Below are positions 14,944 through 24,272 of a stretch of DNA of 40,683 nucleotides, one piece after another. Position 1 is the stretch's first letter, and each line of letters opens with the position of its first letter. The translations under genes were made by a program, and so were the position numbers. The notes under the pieces are model-generated. The model ran no database searches, was not told the origin of the DNA, and saw only the letters and a list, made by a program, of their open reading frames with translations. This stretch comes from Bacteriovoracaceae bacterium UBA7317 (GTDB taxonomy: Bacteria; Bdellovibrionota; Bacteriovoracia; Bacteriovoracales; Bacteriovoracaceae): the NCBI GenBank assembly GCA_002474345.1, contig DKQD01000007.1:1-40683 (forward strand), in the 5' to 3' direction.

Positions 14944-15944
14944 TGTTGCGCCTTATGGGTGCAAACATTTTTGAGAGTGAAAAGAGAATTGTCTTTTACT
15001 TTTCCCTCTTTAATTTTTTGTTGTAAATAATGATAAGAAAATGATTTTTTTCTAAAAGTTGAATAATAGGTCCACCTTTTTCTTAGTGCTTTAAAAGTGC
15101 TTTCATTGCAGTATCCTGCAAGATTTTTTTTAACTTTTTTCCAAAAAGACTTTCTAAAAGCACTGGGGTAATAAGTTTCATCTAATTCAGGAGTGATATA
15201 AGGTGTGATATCGACTAAGCTTCGAAGGTGCCATTTTCCTTTAACCTTAATGACGTAAGGGTTATCACTTCCACAAATATTGTGAAAAAGGCGTAGGCCC
15301 TGATAGTTTGCCTCCATATCTCCAAAAGAAAAAAGCCCTGAAATAAGGCGGCTTCTTCCGGTGAATGTTTTTTCTTGGAGGATTCCAAAATTAATCGCTT
15401 TAATAACTGCTTTTTTTGTTGCGACTTCTTTTGAATACTTTTTCTTATATCGCTTTAAAAAGAAGCTAAAAGTCTTGTAATAATTTAGGCCAATAAAAGT
15501 AATATGGGAGATCTTATCACCACCTAATCTCACCCCATTAACTTCAAGAGTGGGTGAGAGGAAGCGGTTGTCACCAATTCCAATATCCCACCTTTTAAGG
15601 CCATAAAAAATGGAATCTTCGTAAAAAAGTTCTCTATTAGAAGTGTGGCGGGGTATTTGATCAATCGCTTCATTTTTTCTTATGGGAACATCTCTTAAAC
15701 TGTTTTTCCCAGACCCTACTTCTTTTGCAAAATGCTTGGTTAACTTATAGCAGGAATAGCCCTTTCGATTGGCCTTATTTATGGCCTTAGTTAGGTTTTT
15801 ATTAATTATTTCGTTGATAGGAATCGTCGAATCTTCAATATACTTATTGAGGGCAAAATACTGGTCTGTTTCAGCTGAAAAAGCACTGAGTAAAAAAAAG
15901 GGTATAAGAAAAAGGAAAAACTTTATTGATTTTGGTTTATTCAT
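14934..15944 (-). CDS. exported protein of unknown function
   Basis: A 336-residue protein with a signal peptide (about 1-24, ending FSAETDQ). The mature part is basic and rich in aromatic residues, with a conserved-looking core GGDKISHITFIGLNYYK (about 141-157), a block GILQEKTFTG and then FSFGDMEANYQG. Cys residues are few (Cys64, Cys224, Cys278, Cys328), enough for two disulfides. I recall similar exported proteins in Bdellovibrio-like genomes but know no function. The DKISH and GDMEAN blocks could be metal or substrate sites, but this is only a guess. It shares an operon with the overlapping receiver gene downstream. The plus-strand tesA operon starts divergently 203 bp away. Confidence 0.7.
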   Translation of the reverse strand: MNKPKSIKFFLFLIPFFLLSAFSAETDQYFALNKYIEDSTIPINEIINKNLTKAINKANRKGYSCYKLTKHFAKEVGSGKNSLRDVPIRKNEAIDQIPRHTSNRELFYEDSIFYGLKRWDIGIGDNRFLSPTLEVNGVRLGGDKISHITFIGLNYYKTFSFFLKRYKKKYSKEVATKKAVIKAINFGILQEKTFTGRSRLISGLFSFGDMEANYQGLRLFHNICGSDNPYVIKVKGKWHLRSLVDITPYITPELDETYYPSAFRKSFWKKVKKNLAGYCNESTFKALRKRWTYYSTFRKKSFSYHYLQQKIKEGKVKDNSLFTLKNVCTHKAQQWN

Positions 15945-16146
15945 TTTTACCGCCTTTTAAAGATTCTTAAATCTTATATCAAATCTAAAGCACAAATCAA
16001 AAATTGTTAGAACATTGAACTAGATGAATTGTTTTTAGAATTGAAAAATATAGTCAGATAATGTACAGCTCCTTTCAATTGATTTTTCCTCTCAATTAAC
16101 CTAGAATAAAAACTGTATATTTCCTTCAATTAAAAAGCTACTCCCT

Positions 16147-16758
16147 ATGAAAACCCTTTGCGTCATTTTCTTTCTGTCCCTCTCTCTTCCGGTGATCTCA
16201 AAAGAGACTTACAATATTCTTTTTTTGGGAGACTCTCTAACGGAGGGTTATGGTGTACCAGCTGAAAAAGCCTACCCAGAGCTCGTTAAAAAAAGGCTTT
16301 TTACCAATCTTGGAAAAAAAGTAGAAATTTTTAATTTAGGGGTGAGTGGCTCGACCACTTCCAGTGGCCTCACGAGGTTAAAGTGGATTACGGGTCAAAA
16401 AAAGATAAAGCTTATGATTCTGGCATTAGGGGCCAATGATGGCTTAAGAGGAATACCCCTTGAAAAAAGCCGACAGAATCTGGTGGACATTATTCGTTTC
16501 GCCAAGGAGAAGCAAATAAAGGTCATCCTCGCTGGAATGAAGATTCCTCCCAATTATGGAGAGGATTATAGGTCTGGGTTTGAGAAAATCTTTAAGGATT
16601 TGGCCAATACTCATAAGGTAGCGTTCCTTCCTTTTCTCCTCAAAGATGTAGCAGGTATTAAAGCTTTAAACCTTCCTGATGGAATTCACCCCAATGAAAA
16701 AGGTCACGAGATTATGGCCCAAACCGTTTTTAATGTTTTAAAGGATTTTGTAAAGTGA
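16147..16758 (+). CDS. tesA: periplasmic SGNH esterase, TesA type
   Basis: This 203-residue SGNH/GDSL hydrolase has a signal peptide (about 1-18). Block I is LFLGDSLTEGYG with nucleophile Ser30. Block II Gly67 is in NLGVSGST, block III is ALGANDGLRG with Asn97, and block V is LPDGIHPNEKG with Asp178 and His181. Length and motifs match TesA (thioesterase I/lysophospholipase L1/arylesterase), a periplasmic enzyme that cleaves acyl esters and acyl-CoA in vitro. Its TGA overlaps the GTG of the ABC ATPase gene by 3 nt. tesA next to ybbA-ybbP is a widespread association in Proteobacteria (known), although E. coli has tesA divergent and here all three run the same way. Confidence 0.92.
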   Translation: MKTLCVIFFLSLSLPVISKETYNILFLGDSLTEGYGVPAEKAYPELVKKRLFTNLGKKVEIFNLGVSGSTTSSGLTRLKWITGQKKIKLMILALGANDGLRGIPLEKSRQNLVDIIRFAKEKQIKVILAGMKIPPNYGEDYRSGFEKIFKDLANTHKVAFLPFLLKDVAGIKALNLPDGIHPNEKGHEIMAQTVFNVLKDFVK

Positions 16759-17438
16759 TTCTAAAAGTTGAAAAATTGAAAAAATCCTATTCTATTGGTG
16801 GACGAAGAAAGCTCTCCATTGACGTTTTAAAAGACGTTAATTTTGAAATCCAAAAGGGCGAAACGATAGCTATCTTGGGAGACTCTGGGAGTGGGAAGTC
16901 GACTCTTCTTTCTATAATTGGAGGACTTGACCGAGCAGATAGTGGGAGCGTGATTTTTTTAGATAAAGAGCTGGGAAGCTTAAGTGAAAAAGAACTCACC
17001 CAACTAAGGGCGGACTCCTTAAGTATTGTCTTCCAGGAATACCACCTCCTTCCTCATTTAACTGCTTTAGAAAATGTAGAAATTGTCCTGGAACTTCATG
17101 AAACCCATGAAGTTCGTAAAACGGCTTTAAGGCTTTTAAATCAAGTAGGTCTTCAGGAAAGGGCCAGCCATTTTCCAAGCGAACTTAGTGGTGGTGAGCA
17201 GCAAAGAGTCGCGATTGCCAGAAGCCTTGCTAATAACCCGGAACTTCTTTTGGCCGATGAACCCAGCGGGAGCTTGGACCAAAAAACAGGAAATAAGGTG
17301 ATCGACCTCTTTTTTGACTTAGTTAAAGAGCGGAAAATGACACTCATTCTTGTGACACATGGAAGAGAATTAGCAAAAAGGTGCGACCGAGTTTTTAACC
17401 TTGAAGAAGGTGTTTTAGTTCAGGGTGACCAATTATAG
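16755..17438 (+). CDS. ybbA: ABC transporter ATPase, YbbA/LolD type
   Basis: This 227-residue ATPase has all motifs: Walker A GDSGSGKS (about 42-49), Q-loop Gln94, signature LSGGEQQ (144-150), Walker B LLLADEP with the catalytic Glu, and the H-loop His in VTHG. The sequence class (MacB/LolD/YbbA) works with FtsX-type permeases rather than classic importers. The GTG start overlaps the tesA stop. Together with the downstream permease it would form an inner-membrane complex thought to move or extract lipid or hydrophobic compounds at the periplasmic side. The precise substrate of YbbAP is not settled. Confidence 0.93.
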   Translation: MILKVEKLKKSYSIGGRRKLSIDVLKDVNFEIQKGETIAILGDSGSGKSTLLSIIGGLDRADSGSVIFLDKELGSLSEKELTQLRADSLSIVFQEYHLLPHLTALENVEIVLELHETHEVRKTALRLLNQVGLQERASHFPSELSGGEQQRVAIARSLANNPELLLADEPSGSLDQKTGNKVIDLFFDLVKERKMTLILVTHGRELAKRCDRVFNLEEGVLVQGDQL

Positions 17439-17499
17439 GTAGAAAGAAGAATTTAATAATTAAAGATAAGAAATATAAAAATATAAAAAATGAGACCTC

Positions 17500-20040
17500 A
17501 TGCTTTTTAAGATGGCGTTACGGGAAATAAAGAAGATTTCCCGCTTTCACTTTTTTTTTCTTATTAGCCTGTCCTTAGGAATGACAGGCATTATAATTGT
17601 TAAGAACTTTAAATTCTCCATTGAAAAAACAATCAACCAAAAATCAAAAAAGTTTTTAGGTGCAGACCTTGCTCTTTCTCTCATTACTCCTTTTAATGAG
17701 GACGATTTAAAAAAGGTTAAGTCCCTTTTTAAAGAAGAAATACAGGTTTCAGAATCCATTGAACTTTTAACGATGATCAAGGCCGGGGAAAAAGCTAGGC
17801 TTGTGCAGGTCAAAGGGATTGACTCACTTTATCCTTTCTATGGAAGCATGACACTTCAAAAGACGGGTACCTATAAAGCCGGAAAAAGCATTGGAGAGGA
17901 TGGGATCATTATCCAGAGTGAACTAAAAGAACAGCTTAAATTGAAAAAACTGGACTTTTTGGGTATCGGAAAAAGCCGCTTTAAAGTTAAGGATCTTTTA
18001 ATTGATGATATAGGCCAGAATTTTATGGGGGGGTCCTTCGTCCCACGGGTCTATCTATCTTTAGAATCTTTAAAAAAGACGAAACTTATTCAATTTGGAA
18101 GCACCATCCGCTACTTCTATCTTCTAAAAATAAAAGAAGATTTTTCCCTACCCGATTTGAATACATTTTTAAAAGAAAATTTTCCCGATAAAAACATCAG
18201 AGTCGTGACTCCTCAAAGGAAAGGCCAGAGGATGGGAAGGGGAGTGAACTACCTTTCTGACTTTTTAGGACTGACGGCCCTTATTTCTCTCCTTTTAGCG
18301 GTTTCGGCTAACTTTTATCTCTATAGAAATTACCTCTCCAATCGAAAAAAAGACATGGCGGTTTTAAAGGCCATGGGGTTTGGGAAATTAAAGATTTTTA
18401 CGATCTACTTTTATCACCTGCTTATACTTGGTCTTATGGCAGGGGTTCTATCCTTTTTGGTGGCGGCCCCCCTCGTCCTTTTTGTGAACTTTATTGTTCA
18501 AAACTATACTCCGCTTCAAATCATTATCCAGATCTCCTGGAAAAGCTTTTTCTATGGAAGCTTTATTTGCATGATTAGTAATGCCCTTTGCGCACTTCCC
18601 CTTATTATTCCAAAGCTTGACTCTTCCATTACGTCCCTTCACTCCTCAAAGTTTAGGGAAAGATATTCTCAAAAAAAGGGGATGATTCTTTTTATCCCTT
18701 GGGCCCTCTTTTTCGTTTTTATTTCAATTGACCTCTCTTCGTCTTATCGAAATGGGCCCTTGTTTTGTCTTTTTATTTTCATCTCTCTTCTTATTACTGA
18801 CAGGCTCGGCATTTGGATTTTAAACCTTTTAGGGAAGGCAAGGCTTAGAGGTCATATTATTTTCAAGATCGCTTTTAAAAATATGACGCGCTTTAAAACG
18901 GAGACATTGATTTCTCTTATGGTTCTTGTCCTTCTTTCCTCCATGCTGACTTTGATCCCTCAACTAAACCATGTCATGGTTAACGAACTTACCTATTTTA
19001 CAAAGGGGCGGACCCCTCATTTTTTTCTTATCGATATTCAAAAAGATCAAATTGAAGAGTTGAGAAAGTTTTGTGAGGAAAATAATGTTGAGCTAGCCGG
19101 TCCATCACCGATGGTCAAAGCAAAGCTTCAAAGTTTAAATGGGAAACCCTTTGAACAGTACTCAAAAAAGAAGAAGTCTCGGACAAGAGAAGGGGAAATG
19201 AACTCCTTTTTAAGGAACAGGCCCATTAACCTTTCTTATAAAGAAAAGCTTTATAAAGATGAAGTTATTGTGAAAGGGCAGGCCTTTGGGGAAAAGGATG
19301 AAAAGGGAAGTTTGCCTGGAGTCAGCTTAGAAGAAAGGTATGCGAAAAGGCTTAAGATTAAAATAGGTGATGAAATAGGGATGACCGTTTTAGGGCTTCC
19401 CCTAAAAGCAAAAGTAGAGAGCTTTAGAAAGGTCAATTGGGCCAATCTAAAACCCAATTTTTTCTTTGTTTTCAAACCAGGTGTTTTAGAAAATTACCCC
19501 CAAACCTTTTTAGGGACGACTTTTCACGATAAAGATAAAAGGCCCTATGGTTTTCAAATGAAGCTTCTTGATAAGTTCCCCAATATTTCATCAATTAATC
19601 TTAAAAGAAATATTGAAAAAACCCGAACGATTTTTAATGATATTGTCCTTAGTTTTAGAACCATGACCTTTGTCAGTCTCTTTGTGGGCGTCTTTGTCAT
19701 CTGGACTATTTTTCAAAATCAAATTGAGCAAAGAATCCCCGATTATAACCTTTTAAAGACTTTAGGTTTTTCACCAGACCATCTAAAGAAAATCGGAATG
19801 GCCGAATTGGGTCTCCTCATTTCTTTTGCCGGTCTTTTTGGGATTTTGGTTGGGTATCTTCTCTCTTACTCTCTGGTCGCCATCTTTTTTCGAAATATGA
19901 ACGAAGGGTGGTCTTTTTACCCTTGGGCCTTTTTACCGGCCATTCTTTCAAAGGCGCTGATTTCCTTTTTAGTTTACCGTTTTGTCTTTAAAAAAGTGAT
20001 TGAAGAAAAAGCACCGAATGAACTTTTAAAAGGATACTAG
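17500..20040 (+). CDS. ybbP: ABC permease with two FtsX-type domains, YbbP type
   Basis: 846 residues, close to YbbP of E. coli (about 800). It has an N-terminal TM (about 18-36), a periplasmic domain, a first FtsX block (about 255-370) including YLSNRKKDMAVLKAMGFG, a middle pair of helices, a second large periplasmic domain, and a C-terminal FtsX block (about 715-835) including QRIPDYNLLKTLGFSPDHL. The repeated (A/T)LxxxGF coupling-helix motif after each TM contacts the ATPase. The gene is 61 bp after ybbA and 2 bp before the dehydrogenase gene. It is notably basic at its cytoplasmic loops. The assignment is by architecture plus context. Confidence 0.9.
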   Translation: MLFKMALREIKKISRFHFFFLISLSLGMTGIIIVKNFKFSIEKTINQKSKKFLGADLALSLITPFNEDDLKKVKSLFKEEIQVSESIELLTMIKAGEKARLVQVKGIDSLYPFYGSMTLQKTGTYKAGKSIGEDGIIIQSELKEQLKLKKLDFLGIGKSRFKVKDLLIDDIGQNFMGGSFVPRVYLSLESLKKTKLIQFGSTIRYFYLLKIKEDFSLPDLNTFLKENFPDKNIRVVTPQRKGQRMGRGVNYLSDFLGLTALISLLLAVSANFYLYRNYLSNRKKDMAVLKAMGFGKLKIFTIYFYHLLILGLMAGVLSFLVAAPLVLFVNFIVQNYTPLQIIIQISWKSFFYGSFICMISNALCALPLIIPKLDSSITSLHSSKFRERYSQKKGMILFIPWALFFVFISIDLSSSYRNGPLFCLFIFISLLITDRLGIWILNLLGKARLRGHIIFKIAFKNMTRFKTETLISLMVLVLLSSMLTLIPQLNHVMVNELTYFTKGRTPHFFLIDIQKDQIEELRKFCEENNVELAGPSPMVKAKLQSLNGKPFEQYSKKKKSRTREGEMNSFLRNRPINLSYKEKLYKDEVIVKGQAFGEKDEKGSLPGVSLEERYAKRLKIKIGDEIGMTVLGLPLKAKVESFRKVNWANLKPNFFFVFKPGVLENYPQTFLGTTFHDKDKRPYGFQMKLLDKFPNISSINLKRNIEKTRTIFNDIVLSFRTMTFVSLFVGVFVIWTIFQNQIEQRIPDYNLLKTLGFSPDHLKKIGMAELGLLISFAGLFGILVGYLLSYSLVAIFFRNMNEGWSFYPWAFLPAILSKALISFLVYRFVFKKVIEEKAPNELLKGY

Positions 20041-20042
20041 AA

Positions 20043-20894
20043 ATGGAGAATGGCCCTCTTAATTTTTATAGTGGAGGGGTTTCTTTAATTACAGGTGGGG
20101 CATCAGGTATAGGCCTTGCTTTTGGTAAAGAGCTTGCTAGAAGAGGATGCCACGTTATTCTTGCCGACCTTCAAAAAGAGGTTGCTGAAAAAGAAGCTAA
20201 GCTTATAGAGGCCGAAGGTGGAAAGGCAAGCTCCGCCTTTTTAGATGTTCGGGACTCTAGGGCCTTTGAAAAGCTTATTTTAGAATTAAAAGAAACTCAT
20301 GGAAGGATTGACACCCTTTTTAATAATGCGGGCGTCGTTTCAGGTTGGGAGGTGAAGGATGACCCCATCGAAGATTGGAACTATATAGTCGACGTCAATA
20401 TTAAAGGGGTTATGAACGGAACCCTTGCCTGTTACAAAGTTATGGTGGAGCAGGGCTTTGGGCATATCATTAATACGGCTTCAGTTGCCGGAATTCTTCC
20501 TGCCCCCTTTGTGGTTAGCTATGGGATGACGAAGCATGCGGTGGTTGGCCTTTCAGTTTCTTTGAGGGCCCAGGCCTCCAGATATGGAGTACGAGTGAGT
20601 GCTCTCTGCCCAGGTTTTATTGAGACTCCTATTCTTGAAGGAGGAAAGTACGGTAGAGTTGGGCCTAAGATTGTTGAAAAATTAAAAAAAAGGCCCCTTC
20701 CTCTAATGGCCCTCGCCCCTGAAGCTTTGGTTAAAAAAGCCCTTCCCCAAATTGAAAAAAATAAAGGCCTTATTGTGGAGCCTCTTCAAATGAAAATATT
20801 GTGGTGGCTTTATAGACTTTCGCCATCTTTTGTTTTGTGGCTAGTTGGAAAGCTTTGGAAGCTGATCAATAAGAAGATGAATCTTAAGCCCTAG
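20043..20894 (+). CDS. short-chain dehydrogenase/reductase
   Basis: A 283-residue classical SDR. The nucleotide-binding Gly motif is TGGASGIG (17-24), followed by Asp42 after the second strand (ILADLQ), which favours NAD(H). NNAG is at 94-97, the catalytic Ser147 is in NTASVAG, and the YxxxK pair is Tyr160 and Lys164. CPGFIETPI near residues 189-197 is the usual substrate-loop edge. A hydrophobic C-terminal stretch (KILWWLYRLSPSFVLWLVGKLW) could attach it to the membrane and suggests a lipid-like substrate. It is translated 2 bp after ybbP, so it is the fourth gene of the tesA operon, which supports a link with lipid handling. Confidence 0.9.
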   Translation: MENGPLNFYSGGVSLITGGASGIGLAFGKELARRGCHVILADLQKEVAEKEAKLIEAEGGKASSAFLDVRDSRAFEKLILELKETHGRIDTLFNNAGVVSGWEVKDDPIEDWNYIVDVNIKGVMNGTLACYKVMVEQGFGHIINTASVAGILPAPFVVSYGMTKHAVVGLSVSLRAQASRYGVRVSALCPGFIETPILEGGKYGRVGPKIVEKLKKRPLPLMALAPEALVKKALPQIEKNKGLIVEPLQMKILWWLYRLSPSFVLWLVGKLWKLINKKMNLKP

Positions 20895-21029
20895 GCCTAA
20901 AGTAATCTGGTTCTTGATCGTCTGCACAACTTAACCCATCAGTGTAAGACAAAAACTACTTGTTTAATTATTCAAACAAAAGTATTAATTATTAAACTAT
21001 GTTTATCAACATTTTTAGGCGAGGCCCTT

Positions 21030-22073
21030 ATGTTTAAATTTAGACATCTTTTATTCCCTCTCATTCTTCTTCTCACCTTGACCGAGGTCATGGCCCTGGT
21101 TGAATTAAAAATGGTGGGAAATACAAGGGCCAAAAGAATGGACCCCGTTTTAAAAATCTTTAATGAAACGATTGGAAAAGAAAATGGTTTTAAAGTTCTT
21201 TACCAATACGACAAATTGGCAGTCTCTAAGGCCATAAAAGAAGGAAAGGGAAAAGACCTTAAGTTTGATTTAATTCAGATTCCTGACGCCTCTTTATTGG
21301 GGAGTGCTGCTTCTCAAAATTTCCTTTTACCATTAGAAAGTTCGGTCTTAAGAGAAAATGTTCCGGAGTATTTGAGGTCAAAAGAAGGAACTTGGTATGG
21401 TTTTACAAAAAAGGCACGGGTTCTTTTTTATAATAGTGATTTAGTAAAACCTTATGAACTTGATGAGCTTTTAACTTATGAAGACTTAGGTCATCCAACT
21501 TGGAAGGGGAGGCTTTGCCTTAGAACTTCAGATAGCCTTTACAATATTTCTTTAATCGCCTTTTTTGTAGATGTTAAAGGGAAAGAATCAACAGAATCTA
21601 TGCTTAAAGAATGGATCAACAATAAACCTCTTATCAAAAAGTCAGATATGAGTGGCGTGCTTCAGGCCCTTCATGAGGGAGAGTGTCATATTGGAGTGGC
21701 GAATACTTATTATCTTGGTCACTTCAGAAAGAAGTACGAAAAGACTCCTATAAAAATGGTGTTTCCTAACCAAAACTCTTATGGGGCCCATATTAATTTG
21801 AGATCTTTTGGAGTTCATAAACTAACTAACTACCCTCATTTTTCAAAACGAGTTCTTGAGTTTTTAACAAGTGAAAGGGCCCAGGATATAATAACCCAAG
21901 GGAATTCTGAGTTTGGTGGTAGCTTTGAATACCCCGTTAACCCAAAAGTGAAGCTAAGAGGGTTTGTTAAAGAAGTGAGTCAGTTTAAGGAAAATAAAAA
22001 GTTTAACCTTGAGATAAAGGCCCTTCAAAATGAAAAGGCCAAGGAAATCGCTAGAGAGCTTGGTTGGAAGTAG
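21030..22073 (+). CDS. Fe(III)-type ABC substrate-binding protein (FbpA/FutA group)
   Basis: A 347-residue periplasmic binding protein with a signal peptide (about 1-22). The order fits the FbpA/FutA/AfuA iron group: VGNTRAKRMDPVLKIFNE, FDLIQIPDASLL, GTWYGFTKKARVLFYNSD, YEDLGHPTWKGRLCLR, and ANTYYLGHF with the paired Tyr that bind Fe in relatives. It differs at the first motif: the usual xxLYSxR is replaced by VGNTRA. No permease or ATPase follows, so it must use components elsewhere or act alone. It is preceded by 135 bp and appears monocistronic. Confidence 0.8.
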   Translation: MFKFRHLLFPLILLLTLTEVMALVELKMVGNTRAKRMDPVLKIFNETIGKENGFKVLYQYDKLAVSKAIKEGKGKDLKFDLIQIPDASLLGSAASQNFLLPLESSVLRENVPEYLRSKEGTWYGFTKKARVLFYNSDLVKPYELDELLTYEDLGHPTWKGRLCLRTSDSLYNISLIAFFVDVKGKESTESMLKEWINNKPLIKKSDMSGVLQALHEGECHIGVANTYYLGHFRKKYEKTPIKMVFPNQNSYGAHINLRSFGVHKLTNYPHFSKRVLEFLTSERAQDIITQGNSEFGGSFEYPVNPKVKLRGFVKEVSQFKENKKFNLEIKALQNEKAKEIARELGWK

Positions 22074-22236
22074 AGTCTTCGGTACCAGATTAAACTAGAC
22101 GGTTTTTCTTCTTAAAAGCCCTTAAGGAAAAAAAGGAAGAGAAAAAAAAAGTGTCACTTTAAGGCCCCCGACCTTACAATAGTCCTTTATGCTCTAACGA
22201 ATTCTATGGACAGAATAAGATACTGAAGGAGTCAGC

Positions 22237-23511
22237 GTGAGGGTTTTGATAGGGGTCATTTTTTTAAGTCTAATTTCTTTTAACCTTCATTCAAAAGAAT
22301 ATTTTCCAAAAGAGATTAAACATTTTCGTCTTGTCTGGCATGAAGACCCGGCCACTGAAGCGACCCTTGCTTGGAATACAAAAAGGGAAATTTATAAAGA
22401 AAACTACTGCTATATGAGTAAGACCCCCAAAAAGGGAAACCTTAAGGCCTATGAATTAGTCCAAAGGGCCCCCTATAACCGCTATCTTTCTACCACTAAC
22501 AAGGCTGACATTGGTTTACGGTACTTTTATCACGCCTGTGTCTTTAAAAATTTAAGTCCTTCGACAAAATATTATTTTGTCGTTAGATCGGGAAGTCACG
22601 TTTCAAAAGAACTCCATTTTATAACCGCACCTAAAGATCCTAAGAGATCATTTAAGCTTATTTTTGGTGGTGACTCAAGGGATAACCTTCCCAATATTAG
22701 AAGACCTAGAAGACCTGGGATCAATAAGCTTTTGGCAAAAATGGTTGAAAAAGATCCGAGCATTCTGGCCCTCGTTCACGGTGGGGATTATGTCTTTTTT
22801 GGCATGATTTTTAGGGATTTCAGGCAGTGGTTTAGAGATCATCTTTTAACGATTACAAAAGATGGGCGTTTCCTCCCCGTTGTTCCAACCAGAGGAAACC
22901 ACGAAAAGAATGTTGAACTCTTTAATGACCTTTTTATCATGCATAGAAAGAGCCTTAAAAATAGTTATTACATAACTAAAATTAATAACCTCTATATTTT
23001 TAACTTAAATACTTCAATCGCTATGGGTGGGCTCCAAAAGATTTGGCTTGAGACTCACCTTCGAAAGTATGCCAAAAAGGGGAATTGGGTTTTCCCAAAT
23101 TACCATGAGCCTGCTTGGCCTGCTGTTAAAAAGCCAAGTGACGCTTTAAAACACTTTGTTCCTCTTTTTGATAAATATCAGGTCGATCTTGTCTTCGAGT
23201 CAGACGGTCATAGCCTTAAAAAAACTGTTCCTATTTATAAAAATAAAAAGGATCTGAAAAAGGGAATTATTTACCTTGGTGAAGGAGGTCTTGGTGTAGG
23301 CCAGAGGAAGCCTAAGAATAAAAACTCATGGTTTTTGAAAAAGCCAGGCTTTGCTATGGCGGCAGACCATTTCTTTTTGGCCAGTATGAAAAAAGACAGT
23401 GCTGAAATTAAGGTAATAAGCCCTCAATGTAAATACGAATTAATTACAAGGTGGAATTGTTTAAAGACAAAAGTTATCGATAAGTTTAAGCTAAAGCATA
23501 GAGCAAGATAA
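22237..23511 (+). CDS. exported metallophosphoesterase, purple-acid-phosphatase-like
   Basis: This 424-residue exported enzyme has a GTG start with AAGGAG five bases upstream and a signal peptide (about 1-19). A fibronectin-like N-terminal domain (about 28-131) ends in ATYYF-like residues (TKYYFVVRSG). The calcineurin-type phosphoesterase domain (138-400) has the metal ligands Asp146 (FGGDSRD), Asp184 (HGGDYV), Asn221/His222 (RGNHE), His290 (NYHEPAW) and His325 (ESDGHS). The fold order is that of purple acid phosphatases, but GDxHY-type spacing and the Tyr ligand are not obvious, so a phosphodiesterase or phosphomonoesterase is possible. It lies directly upstream of the next gene with no gap. 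Confidence 0.87.
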   Translation: MRVLIGVIFLSLISFNLHSKEYFPKEIKHFRLVWHEDPATEATLAWNTKREIYKENYCYMSKTPKKGNLKAYELVQRAPYNRYLSTTNKADIGLRYFYHACVFKNLSPSTKYYFVVRSGSHVSKELHFITAPKDPKRSFKLIFGGDSRDNLPNIRRPRRPGINKLLAKMVEKDPSILALVHGGDYVFFGMIFRDFRQWFRDHLLTITKDGRFLPVVPTRGNHEKNVELFNDLFIMHRKSLKNSYYITKINNLYIFNLNTSIAMGGLQKIWLETHLRKYAKKGNWVFPNYHEPAWPAVKKPSDALKHFVPLFDKYQVDLVFESDGHSLKKTVPIYKNKKDLKKGIIYLGEGGLGVGQRKPKNKNSWFLKKPGFAMAADHFFLASMKKDSAEIKVISPQCKYELITRWNCLKTKVIDKFKLKHRAR

Positions 23512-24267
23512 TTGGAAAGAAATATTCACATTCTTTTAATTTCAACTCTTCTCTTACTAGGAATAGGGCAGGGTGGGGAAATCTTCCTCTACCCAAGTCC
23601 CATCGGCAACTTTCTTCTCTTTGAAAGAAATATTGACCAAGGTATAACGGATTGGATTGACCGCCTTTCCTCGGTCATTCTCTTAGTGTCTCCCTTTTTA
23701 TATTTAGCGACTAAGAGGAAGGCCTTTTTAATAAGTTTAGGAAGCGTCTTATTTTTAATTGCTCTTTGCACCCTTCTTAGAGGTTCGAAAAGAAATTATG
23801 AAATAGCCCTCTTTACCCAAATGGCTAGATATATTTATCCTTTTGCTCTAATGATGTACCTTTCAAAAAATGAGAAGGGAGAGTTCTGGGGGCTTACTCT
23901 TTTTCGGCTTTCTTTAGGCTCAACATTTATTTTTCACGGCTATGAAGCTTATATTGGAGAACCCCAATTTGTAGACTACACCCTTTATTTTTTTAAAACA
24001 CTCATGCAAGAAAAGGATGCCCTTCTTTTTTTAAAGGTTATTGGGGTCATTGATATTATCTTAGGGGTATTGTGTTTTAGAATTAAAAGCCCTTGGGTCT
24101 TTTTTTATATGGCCTTTTGGGGGCTTTTTACAGCTTTTTTAAGGCCATACTACCACGGTCTTGAACTTGGTCTTTTACCGATGCTCTTAAGGGCCCCTCA
24201 TTGGGGAGTGCCGCTTTTATTGGCCCTTAAGTTTTATAAAGCGGACTTAAAAAACTTAAAGGCCTAA
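23512..24267 (+). CDS. multi-pass membrane protein of unknown function
   Basis: 251 residues with about seven hydrophobic helices. It starts at TTG, immediately after the TAA of the phosphoesterase gene, with no good ribosome site, so reinitiation coupling is likely. A central block LTLFRLSLGSTFIFHGYEAYIG (about 127-148) resembles the helix plus His/Gly turn of DoxX-like proteins, but I cannot assign the family with confidence. The stop lies 5 bp from the end of the convergent cupredoxin gene. Confidence 0.65.
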   Translation: MERNIHILLISTLLLLGIGQGGEIFLYPSPIGNFLLFERNIDQGITDWIDRLSSVILLVSPFLYLATKRKAFLISLGSVLFLIALCTLLRGSKRNYEIALFTQMARYIYPFALMMYLSKNEKGEFWGLTLFRLSLGSTFIFHGYEAYIGEPQFVDYTLYFFKTLMQEKDALLFLKVIGVIDIILGVLCFRIKSPWVFFYMAFWGLFTAFLRPYYHGLELGLLPMLLRAPHWGVPLLLALKFYKADLKNLKA

Positions 24268-24272
24268 AAAAA

